Shown here piece by piece: positions 52,861 through 59,486 of a stretch of 64,000 bases of DNA. Every line of letters begins with the position of its first letter. Positions within the stretch are counted from its first letter, which is position 1. Source of the stretch: Centipeda periodontii DSM 2778 (GTDB lineage Bacteria > Bacillota > Negativicutes > Selenomonadales > Selenomonadaceae); the NCBI RefSeq assembly GCF_000213975.1, contig NZ_GL892076.1, positions 307,815 to 371,814 of the forward strand, read 5' to 3'. The translations under genes and the position numbers were made by a program. The notes beneath the pieces are model-generated. The model was not told the origin of the DNA. It ran no database searches and saw only the letters and a program-made list of their open reading frames with translations.

Positions 52861-53682
52861 TTAGCTGCGCCCGCTCTGCGTCTTTGTAAGATGCTCGCTG
52901 ATCTTCCGCGACCATGTCGGCAGAGCAACACCTGTCGCGGAAAACTCCAAGATCATCGCCCCGAGCGATGCGAAGTTCTCGCGCACGCCCGCCGCATCAC
53001 AGGCGAACGCGGCGGTGTTCTCGGCGGGGATGCCGACGTCTCCTGCGACCTGCTTCGCGTCGATGTTCGTACCGAGGAAAACGAATTCCCAGCCCGCCTC
53101 CTTTTCCTGCTGCTGTACCAACTCCCGCACCCTGTCAGGTGTCCAGTAGTACTGGTTCGCGCGCTCGATCTCCGTGTTGTCCGTGATGATGATGAACATC
53201 GTACGCACGGGACGCTCTTCGGGGCGATCCTCCCGGTGCACGAGCTGAGCCATGTGGATGGAGGCACCGATGGAATCGAACAGTCCCCCGCTGCCGCGCT
53301 CGCTGTCCTGCTCTACGAAATCTTCGGGATGTTCATGCCTATACTGTTCCGCAAGGGTAAGGAGACGCGTAAAGCAGCCCTGTTCGATGAGCGCAGCATC
53401 CTCGGTGATCGGCACGCGGGTATTATGGTCGATGCAATGGGTGATCTCTTTATGGTCAATGCAACCGGCGATCTCTTTCCAGAGCCAAACAAGGAGATCC
53501 GTCCGCTCCTCCCTGAGCCGCGCGATCATATCGTTGAATCCGTCGATCAGATCGGACTCAAGATCCGCCATCGGCCCGCTCAGCTCCAACAGGAAGATCA
53601 GCTCCGTCATCGCTCCGCTGCCGTCCACGTCGAAATACCCTCTCCGTGTGTCCGTCTGTCCGTTTGTCTTTGCTTCTGCCAT
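52861..53682 (-). CDS. vWA protein 1, degenerate MIDAS
   Basis: A 273-aa von Willebrand A domain protein, TerY-like. The chain starts MAEAKTNGQT as in its two paralogues but has an insert (DTRRGYFDVDGSGAM). The metal-binding MIDAS motif, DxSGS in the intact paralogue at 54709, has become ELSGP, so the first Asp is lost. The rest, e.g. RTMFIIITDNTE and KEAGWEFVFLGTNIDAKQVA, is conserved. It also carries an expanded histidine/cysteine segment (CIDHKEITHCIDH). Own promoter with site A; terminated at 52787. Confidence 0.85.
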   Translation of the reverse strand: MAEAKTNGQTDTRRGYFDVDGSGAMTELIFLLELSGPMADLESDLIDGFNDMIARLREERTDLLVWLWKEIAGCIDHKEITHCIDHNTRVPITEDAALIEQGCFTRLLTLAEQYRHEHPEDFVEQDSERGSGGLFDSIGASIHMAQLVHREDRPEERPVRTMFIIITDNTEIERANQYYWTPDRVRELVQQQEKEAGWEFVFLGTNIDAKQVAGDVGIPAENTAAFACDAAGVRENFASLGAMILEFSATGVALPTWSRKISEHLTKTQSGRS

Positions 53683-53726
53683 GATATGCTCCTCCTCTAT
53701 ATCAGTTGACCTTTTCTATGGATGCG

Positions 53727-53770
53727 AGTATAGCAGAAGGACGGCGGCGCATGGTCGCATGGCAGGCGAC
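53727..53770 (-). promoter_or_regulatory. Second-type palindrome and -10 box, site A
   Basis: GTCGC (53754-53758) and GCGAC (53766-53770) are centred 30 bp from the -10 box TATACT (plus-strand 53727-53732) of vWA gene 1. The block from about 53690 to 53826 is a near copy of 54580-54715. Confidence 0.75.
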
Positions 53771-53826
53771 ATTTATGCACTCGCTGATAAATTCGCCCTG
53801 CCATCTTTGGGCTTCACGTTCTCCGC

Positions 53827-54564
53827 TCAGCTGCGCCCGCTCTGCGTCTTTGCAAGGTGTTCGCCGATCTTCGTCTTCCAGCCCGCTCCGACGATGCCCG
53901 TATGTGCGAATGCACACGTCATGCGCGAAAGCGATGCGAAGTTCTCGCGCACGCCCACCGCGTCACAGGCGAACTGGGCGGCGTTCTCGGCAGGGAGGCC
54001 GAGGTCTCTTGCGACCTGCGCTGCATCGATGTTCGCACCGAGGAGGATAAACGTCCAGCCCGCCTCCTTTTCCTGCCGCTCTACCAGATCCCGCAGCCGG
54101 TCAGGCGTCCAGTAGTACAGGCTCGCGTTATCCGTTCCGCCCGTGATGATGACGAACATCGTACGCGCGGGGTTCTCGGGGTAATGCTTGTATACGTACC
54201 TAGCGCGGCAGACAACACCGCCTATCGCATTGATCAGCACCCTTCTACCGGGCTTGCCGTCCTCTAGTGTGATGGGCGCGGGAGCAGCTTGGCGTGCAAC
54301 CTGCTCCCGCATGATACGGAGGCGCTCAAAGAAGTCCTGTTCCATGCGTACGGAGTCCGCGGTGATCGGCACACGTTCATCAACGTACAAGCAAAAATCA
54401 GCGAACTGCCAGGTAGTGACAAGGATATCCGTCTCTTCCTCTCTGAGCCGTGCAATCATGCCGTTGAACCCGGCGATGATATCGGACGCAAAGTCCGCCA
54501 TGGGCTCGCTGACGTCCATGAGGAATATCAGCTCTGTCTGTCCGTTTGTCTTTGCCTCTGCCAT
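53827..54564 (-). CDS. vWA protein 2, degenerate MIDAS
   Basis: A 245-aa paralogue of its neighbours. MIDAS reads MDVSEPMADFASD, i.e. DxSEP instead of DxSGS, so metal binding is doubtful. Conserved parts are RTMFVIITGGTDNA, YYWTPDRLRDLVERQEKEAG and FILLGANIDAAQVARDLG, and the C-terminus GWKTKIGEHLAKTQSGRS is nearly identical to that of vWA protein 3. GGAGGAG precedes the ATG. Own promoter with site B. Confidence 0.85.
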   Translation of the reverse strand: MAEAKTNGQTELIFLMDVSEPMADFASDIIAGFNGMIARLREEETDILVTTWQFADFCLYVDERVPITADSVRMEQDFFERLRIMREQVARQAAPAPITLEDGKPGRRVLINAIGGVVCRARYVYKHYPENPARTMFVIITGGTDNASLYYWTPDRLRDLVERQEKEAGWTFILLGANIDAAQVARDLGLPAENAAQFACDAVGVRENFASLSRMTCAFAHTGIVGAGWKTKIGEHLAKTQSGRS

Positions 54565-54608
54565 GATATGCTCCTCCTCTATATCGGTTGACCTTTTCTA
54601 TGGATGCG

Positions 54609-54652
54609 AGTATAGCAGAAGGACGGCTGCGCATGGTCGCATGGCAGGCGAC
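54609..54652 (-). promoter_or_regulatory. Second-type palindrome and -10 box, site B
   Basis: GTCGC (54636-54640) and GCGAC (54648-54652) are centred 30 bp from the -10 box TATACT (plus-strand 54609-54614) of vWA gene 2. Confidence 0.75.
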
Positions 54653-54708
54653 ATTTATGCACTCGCTCATAAATTCGCCCTGCCATCTTTGGGCTTCACG
54701 CTCACCGT

Positions 54709-55377
54709 TCAGCTGCGCCCGCTCTTATGCTTTGCAAGGTGTTCACCGATCTTCGTCTTCCAGCCCGCTCCGATGATGCCCGTATGTGCGAATGCACACG
54801 TCATGCGCGAAAGCGACGCGAAGTTCTCGCGCACGCCCGCCGCGTCACAGGCGAACTCGACAGCATTCTCGGCACGGATGCCAAGTCCGCCCGCGACCTG
54901 TACGGCGTCGATGTTCGCGCCGAGGAAGACGAACTCCCAGCCCGCCTCCTTTTCCTGTTTCTTCACCATCGCGCGCACCTGATCCGCCGTGTAGCGCATG
55001 CTTGCGTTCTCCATGCCGTCGGTGGTGATGATGAACATCGTGCGCGCGGGGCGATCTTCGGGACGCGCATACTTGTGCACGTTTCTGATGTGGTGGATCG
55101 CGCCGCCCATCGCATCGAGCAGAGCCGTCGAGCCGCGCGTGTAGTACTCCTTGTCCGTGAGTGTTGGTACCTCTGCGATCCGCACGCGGTCATGGATGAC
55201 CTCGTCCTCGTGGTCAAAGAGCACCGTCGAGACGAGTACATCTCCCCCATCCCCTTTGTGCTGTGCGATCATGCCGTTGAACCCGCCGATCGTGTCCGAC
55301 TCCAGCCCCGACATCGACCCGCTCCGATCCAAGATGAATACGAGTTCCGTCTGTCCGTTTGTCTTTGCCTCTGCCAT
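54709..55377 (-). CDS. vWA protein 3, intact MIDAS
   Basis: A 222-aa vWA domain protein, TerY-like, with the intact MIDAS start FILDRSGSMSG, the Thr in the second MIDAS loop (TRGSTALLDAMGGAI) and the Asp of ITTDGMENAS. Such proteins bind Mg2+ and mediate protein contacts; in Ter-type stress loci they accompany kinases or chelator proteins. It is likely the ancestral form of the tandem trio. GGAGGAG precedes the ATG; promoter with site C. Confidence 0.9.
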   Translation of the reverse strand: MAEAKTNGQTELVFILDRSGSMSGLESDTIGGFNGMIAQHKGDGGDVLVSTVLFDHEDEVIHDRVRIAEVPTLTDKEYYTRGSTALLDAMGGAIHHIRNVHKYARPEDRPARTMFIITTDGMENASMRYTADQVRAMVKKQEKEAGWEFVFLGANIDAVQVAGGLGIRAENAVEFACDAAGVRENFASLSRMTCAFAHTGIIGAGWKTKIGEHLAKHKSGRS

Positions 55378-55421
55378 GATGATCTCCTCCTCTATACTGT
55401 GTGACCTCTTCTATGGTGTCG

Positions 55422-55465
55422 AGTATAGCAGGGAAACGAGGACGGGTGGTCGCATGACAGGCGAC
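55422..55465 (-). promoter_or_regulatory. Second-type palindrome and -10 box, site C
   Basis: GTCGC (55449-55453) and GCGAC (55461-55465) are centred 30 bp from the -10 box TATACT (plus-strand 55422-55427) of vWA gene 3. The divergent MGMT promoter starts 4 bp away, so the site may affect both. Confidence 0.75.
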
Positions 55466-55468
55466 ATT

Positions 55469-55496
55469 TTGAAAAAAGACACTTTTCTTCTATAAT
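55469..55496 (+). promoter_or_regulatory. Promoter of MGMT gene
   Basis: TTGAAA (55469-55474), a 16-bp spacer and TATAAT (55491-55496), 32 bp before the start codon. Confidence 0.75.
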
Positions 55497-55527
55497 AGAT
55501 ATTCAAACAACAGCAGGAGGGATTCCA

Positions 55528-56013
55528 ATGATCTACACAGCACACTACACATCGCCGCTCGGCGGCATCACGCTCGCGAGTGACGGCATAGCCCTCACGG
55601 GGCTGTACTTCGATGGGGAAACAGGCTGTCCGCCATGCGATGCGGCGCACAAAAAAGACCTCCCCGTATTCGGAGAGGTCGTAAAATGGCTTGATCTGTA
55701 TTTCGCCGGCAAAGAGCCGGACTTTATGCCCACGCTCAATCCCACGGGCACGTCGTTTCAGATGTCGGTATGGGCAATCCTGCGAGCGATCCCATTCGGA
55801 GAAACGACAACATACGGAGCGATTGCAAAACAACTCGAAAAAGACACTGGACGGCGCATGTCGGCGCAGGCGGTCGGCGGCGCGGTCGGGCGCAACCCGA
55901 TCTCCATCCTCATCCCCTGCCACCGCGTCATCGGCGCAAACGGCAGCCTCACTGGATATGCGGGCGGACTGGACAAAAAGGAGTATTTGCTCGAGCTTGA
56001 GGGGATCATCTGA
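55528..56013 (+). CDS. ogt: Methylated-DNA-protein cysteine methyltransferase
   Basis: A 161-aa Ogt/Ada-C type suicide enzyme that transfers alkyl groups from O6-alkylguanine to its own cysteine. The active site ILIPCHRVIG is intact, as are the DNA-binding helix TTTYGAIAKQL and the motif GYAGGLDKKEYLLELE. Length is normal for Ogt. AGGAGGG precedes the ATG. Divergent from the vWA gene 3, with a palindromic site in the shared region. Confidence 0.93.
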   Translation: MIYTAHYTSPLGGITLASDGIALTGLYFDGETGCPPCDAAHKKDLPVFGEVVKWLDLYFAGKEPDFMPTLNPTGTSFQMSVWAILRAIPFGETTTYGAIAKQLEKDTGRRMSAQAVGGAVGRNPISILIPCHRVIGANGSLTGYAGGLDKKEYLLELEGII

Positions 56014-56031
56014 TCTCCAACTGAGTGTTCC

Positions 56032-56430
56032 TTATCGCTGTAAAAACTCCATGGCTGACAAAATTCTCGGTTTCACGAGTCCAGCCTCCAAGAAGTCCTT
56101 GTCCCCAGTCAACAGGATATCTGCGTTTGCCGCAAGCGCCGCTCTGAGAATCGGACGATCTGCCGCATCACGAATCTTCTTTTCTGCTGGAACGGGTTGC
56201 TCTGGAACAGCAACAAGCTCTACCGACTGTAAGGCCAGCAGCAAAAATTGCTCCATAGCCTCCGTCTTTCGAGGGAATTTCCGCGCAAAAATGCGTCGTA
56301 ATTCATTCACATTCTGTCTGCAGATGATCGCAGTGTTGGGGTGCGTAATCGCCTTCATATAAGCTTGAAATGGCGTCCCGTTTGTAAGGATTGCGGAGAT
56401 CAAGATGTTCGTATCAATCAGAACACGCAT
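56032..56430 (-). CDS. PIN-domain toxin
   Basis: A 132-aa PIN-domain ribonuclease. Acidic residues of the active site: Asp in VLIDTNILIS (residue 6), Glu in NVNELRRIF, Asp in IRDAADRPILRAA and Asp in DILLTGDKDFL. It belongs to the 'putative toxin-antitoxin system toxin component, PIN family' type. The ATG at 56430 overlaps the upstream antitoxin gene by 17 nt; an in-frame ATG at 56451 is also possible. RNA target unknown. Confidence 0.88.
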   Translation of the reverse strand: MRVLIDTNILISAILTNGTPFQAYMKAITHPNTAIICRQNVNELRRIFARKFPRKTEAMEQFLLLALQSVELVAVPEQPVPAEKKIRDAADRPILRAALAANADILLTGDKDFLEAGLVKPRILSAMEFLQR

Positions 56431-56701
56431 AATCACTTCCGTTGCGCTCACGTTTTACCAAAGCCATCACATCATCCTCTGAGAGCTCTGCCCCCTCGCC
56501 CGCCATCTCACGCTTCAGCCTCTGCATTGCATAGGCAGCAGCATTCACAAGCCGGACGGATCCCTGCTCTACCACAAAGGTCACACGACTGCCGTGCTCA
56601 ACACCAAGAACACTGCGCACATCTTTGGGAATCGTGATCTGCCCCTTTGCCGTAACCATTGCGTTGTCAATAAATGTGTCGGACATAACTACTGTCGCCA
56701 T
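56414..56701 (-). CDS. AbrB-type antitoxin
   Basis: About 95 aa with a SpoVT/AbrB DNA-binding domain: MVTAKGQITIPKDVRSVLGV then EHGSRVTFVVEQGSVRLV. The helical tail (LKREMAGEGAELSEDDVMAL) should bind the PIN toxin encoded next. ATG 56701 has AAGGTGG upstream; the frame further upstream is read-through of MITE copy f and is not coding. As an AbrB antitoxin it probably represses its own promoter, which now lies beside or in the MITE. Confidence 0.88.
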   Translation of the reverse strand: MATVVMSDTFIDNAMVTAKGQITIPKDVRSVLGVEHGSRVTFVVEQGSVRLVNAAAYAMQRLKREMAGEGAELSEDDVMALVKRERNGSDYACSD

Positions 56702-56742
56702 TACGGGCACCACCTTCGACGTAGGAAAAGTAGGAATTTCTT

Positions 56743-56905
56743 GGAAATTGCTGATAATAACGAAGTCCATCCGATTGGCATAGATTTTTGTCCGCGGGAG
56801 AAGGCAAACCAGACGCATAGCAAAGGCTATGTGGAAGATTTGCCGACAAAAATCAGACAAAAAAAGATATACTAAGAGGCGCAGCTGAATGGATCAGTGC
56901 TTTCC
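56743..56905. repeat. MITE-like element, copy f
   Basis: Diverged copy: GGAAATTGCTGATAATAA at the left, GGATCAGTGCTTTCC at the right, with the shared core including GGCAAACCAGACGCATAGC and the hairpin. It lies 42 bp upstream of the AbrB start codon. Confidence 0.82.
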
Positions 56906-56943
56906 TTTCTATATTATACCACAAAAATTCTCCCCCACACAAG

Positions 56944-56976
56944 AAAACGCAGCCCCACGCGGAGCTGCGTTTTTGT
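56944..56976 (-). terminator. Terminator of TROVE-like gene
   Basis: AAAACGCAGC (56944-56953) pairs with GCTGCGTTTT (56964-56973). In the minus direction it is followed by the T-rich side of the stem and TTTTCTTG. Confidence 0.75.
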
Positions 56977-56982
56977 TTGCGC

Positions 56983-58458
56983 CTACACCTCAATCGCCGC
57001 ATACCGTTCGCTGCGGAGCACCTGCTCCATATACTCGTACGGGGTAATGCGCCCGTCGACGACCATGGAAAAGATGCTCGGGCTGCAGCCGGAGACGAGC
57101 ATGACGCCCTGCTCGTTCATCGTGATGGGCTGCTGGCAGCGGCGGCTCTGTACGTTCCAGAAGACGATGCGCGGCAGCGCATAGCCCGCCTCCGCGAACA
57201 GTTCCTTGGCCCGCTCGAAATTCGTCACGTCCGCGTCCACGGTACAGGCATCGAACTCCATATCCGTGATGATGTAGAGCACGGATGGCAGTTCCTCCTG
57301 CGGCACACGGTTCTTCACCGCTGCGCGCAGGAGGAGGCGGAACACGGCTTCGAGGTTCGTGTTCGCCACCTCATTGAACGTCCTGCAATAGAGGGTTTTC
57401 GCCACGATCGCCGTACCCGCGATCTCGACAAGCCGCGGGTTCTGGGAAAATGTGATAAAGTGCCCATGAAACGCGCCCGTATTGCGCTCGGCGAAGTAGA
57501 TGGCAAGCGAGAGCGCGACACTGCTCGGCAGTGGGTTCCCGCCCCAGTACATCGAGCCGGAGCCGTCGAGCACAACCAGTGCGTTCTCTCCATGCGTATA
57601 GTCGGGCAGCGCACGCCATGTGACATCAAGCGCATGCGCTTCCTCGGGACTTGGCGCAGACCCTCCTCCCCATATGCAGAGCGGACGAATGATCTCATAG
57701 GGATAGAGCGTTCCCGTATGCAGCCGTTCCTCGCCGCGCTCGACGCGTTCAAGGAACGCCTTGTACCGCTCCATGTCGTTGCGCCAAAACGCTGCGCGGT
57801 ACTTGAACATCGCCTTCGACGGCTGCTTTGCGTAGTCAAAGGTATAGTCCCTCGTGCGCAGGGCGTTCTCGATGAGCGCAATGCGGCGGCGCAGACGGAC
57901 GAGCATCCTGCGGTAGTCCGCCTCCCGCATCCCGAATAGGACCGCGAGCCGCCGCGCCTGTGCACGCGCCGCACGCGAGGAAGTATTGACGGACGGCAGC
58001 CACTTCGCGAGGAGGGAGATCGGATTTTCCTCCCATGCGGCACGCAGGTCTTTTTCAAGCTGTGCGCGAATCAGGTGGACAGCTGCAGCCTCCAATGGCG
58101 TGTCGAGAAGGACGAGCAGATCGTCCCAGCGACCGTACCCCGGAACGAATTTCAGATTCTTTTCGAGAGATGCGGGCGCAGCGAAGGCGAGGTGGCGCAG
58201 CAGCACGCGAAAGAGCCGCCGCTCGCCGAGTCCTCCGCGCACGTCACGCGCGTAGAAGAGGGTGCGCAGCGCATAGGTCGGATGCTCGGCAAAGGCGCGC
58301 GTGAAGCGCACGATGATCTCCGCCTCGCCCGCCTCCCGCAGCGCGCCTGCCGCCGCAAAGAAGTCGAGCACGTCTGAACCCGAGCTTGCATAGGTTGCGG
58401 CATCGTTCTCCGTCCGCGTATAGGTTCGGTTGCTTTCCTCTTTCAGCGCGTCCAGCAT
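56983..58458 (-). CDS. DUF2828 / TROVE-like vWA protein
   Basis: A 491-aa protein of the DUF2828 type: a helical HEAT-like N-terminal part (GALREAGEAEIIVRFTRAF, TLFYARDVRGGLGERRLFRV, RWDDLLVLLD) like the TROVE ring of Ro60, and a C-terminal vWA domain with intact MIDAS (LVVLDGSGSMYWGGNPLPSS and ITDMEFDA). Ro60-type proteins bind small structured RNAs and are often coded with RtcB in RNA-repair operons; rtcB lies 9 kb away here. AAGGAGG precedes the ATG. It has an unusually long leader, about 260 nt, from the promoter at 58728. Confidence 0.88.
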   Translation of the reverse strand: MLDALKEESNRTYTRTENDAATYASSGSDVLDFFAAAGALREAGEAEIIVRFTRAFAEHPTYALRTLFYARDVRGGLGERRLFRVLLRHLAFAAPASLEKNLKFVPGYGRWDDLLVLLDTPLEAAAVHLIRAQLEKDLRAAWEENPISLLAKWLPSVNTSSRAARAQARRLAVLFGMREADYRRMLVRLRRRIALIENALRTRDYTFDYAKQPSKAMFKYRAAFWRNDMERYKAFLERVERGEERLHTGTLYPYEIIRPLCIWGGGSAPSPEEAHALDVTWRALPDYTHGENALVVLDGSGSMYWGGNPLPSSVALSLAIYFAERNTGAFHGHFITFSQNPRLVEIAGTAIVAKTLYCRTFNEVANTNLEAVFRLLLRAAVKNRVPQEELPSVLYIITDMEFDACTVDADVTNFERAKELFAEAGYALPRIVFWNVQSRRCQQPITMNEQGVMLVSGCSPSIFSMVVDGRITPYEYMEQVLRSERYAAIEV

Positions 58459-58716
58459 CGCTTATCCTCCTTTGCGCAAAATGCCCGACCCAGATGCGGA
58501 TGCACTGTGCCGGACACATTCATTCACCGCAGCAGACTGCGGACATATACGGACAAGATGCCACGGACGGAAGCGTCGCCCCATCCTGTGGGGCAGATTC
58601 CCCACACTGTTTTACAGACAGTTGATGTATTGCTGTTGGCATCTTTCGCAAGACACGATTTCACGCCGACGATCCCCATAGGGAATCTCTTCGGTATTCC
58701 GAATATTGCTGTTCAT
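58459..58716 (-). other. Long leader with hairpins and a short Cys-rich frame
   Basis: No large gene. The minus-strand transcript from 58728 crosses hairpins CCGCAG/CTGCGG and GCCCCA/TGGGGC. A frame from ATG 58716 to TAA 58612 encodes 34 aa with VSCERCQQQYINCL; its ribosome site is weak. The leader could hold a small protein or RNA regulation of the TROVE-like gene. Confidence 0.35.
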
Positions 58717-58727
58717 GTCTTGTACTT

Positions 58728-58756
58728 ATTGTAGCATAAACGCTCTCTTTTTTCAA
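58728..58756 (-). promoter_or_regulatory. Promoter of TROVE-like gene
   Basis: On the minus strand TTGAAA (58751-58756), a 17-bp spacer and TACAAT (58728-58733) with an extended TGC before the -10. Confidence 0.75.
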
Positions 58757-58765
58757 GAAAATGTG

Positions 58766-59329
58766 CTACTTCTTCGCCTCTTTCGCCGTGTGTGCGGTGT
58801 TCGCCGCCTTCGTCTGCTGCGCGATGGCATCGCAGACGCAGCCGCCCGTGGGCGTAACGGTACCGCGCTTGCGTGCCTTGTGCGCCTCGTAGCGGCGTTT
58901 GCCCTCCTCGAACGCGGCGCGTGCCTCCTCGGTATCGAGCGTGAGCGGCGGCACGGACTTCGGACGTGCGTTGCGGTCGAGCGCGACCATGGTGAAGTAC
59001 GCCGAGAGACCGAGCTGCGGATCACCGCCGTCGTCCAGATCCTCGACAATGACGTTGACGGCGACCTCCATCGAGCTGTGCCCGACATAGACGATGTCCG
59101 CCGTCACGACGACGAGGTCGCCGATGCGGATCGGCAGGTGGAACTCCAGCTCGTCCACGCGCGCCGTCACCACGTTCGAACGCGCATAGCGCCGCGCCGC
59201 CGCATACGCCGCCGAGTCCATCAGCTTCATAATCTCGCCGCCGTGCACGTTCCCGTTCGGATTCGCCTGACTCGGCATCATGACCTCACTGATGACGATG
59301 CGGCTGTCCTTCATCTTGCATTCTTTCAT
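58766..59329 (-). CDS. Acyl-CoA thioesterase, hotdog fold
   Basis: A 187-aa BACH/YciA-type thioesterase that hydrolyses acyl-CoA. The catalytic loop VMMPSQANPNGNVHGGEIMK with the conserved Asn-x2-Gly-x-Val-His-Gly-Gly is intact; SRIVISEVM and FHLPIRIGDLVVV follow the family pattern. A C-terminal extension of about 45 residues (AQQTKAANTAHTAKEAKK) is Ala/Lys-rich and probably disordered. ATG 59329 has GGGGG about 8 nt upstream; an in-frame ATG at 59353 does not. Confidence 0.9.
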   Translation of the reverse strand: MKECKMKDSRIVISEVMMPSQANPNGNVHGGEIMKLMDSAAYAAARRYARSNVVTARVDELEFHLPIRIGDLVVVTADIVYVGHSSMEVAVNVIVEDLDDGGDPQLGLSAYFTMVALDRNARPKSVPPLTLDTEEARAAFEEGKRRYEAHKARKRGTVTPTGGCVCDAIAQQTKAANTAHTAKEAKK

Positions 59330-59419
59330 TATATATCCCCCTGTCAAAATCATTTTCCCATCGGAGCACCTACTCTACCATGCTTTGCTGAAAATAATCC
59401 GTTACATTTGCTACGCGCC

Positions 59420-59450
59420 TTGACACCCACGTACATTTCGGTGGTATAAT
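59420..59450 (+). promoter_or_regulatory. Promoter of first DXS-like gene
   Basis: TTGACA (59420-59425) and TATAAT (59445-59450), both consensus, but with a long 19-bp spacer. Confidence 0.75.
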
Positions 59451-59486
59451 TTGCGCAGGGAAATGATCCGGCAAAGGGGGATCTCT

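Noticed and set aside
53690-54715. Possible CRISPR-like repeats between the vWA genes
   Set aside because: Only two long copies that include promoters and gene ends; explained by tandem gene duplication.
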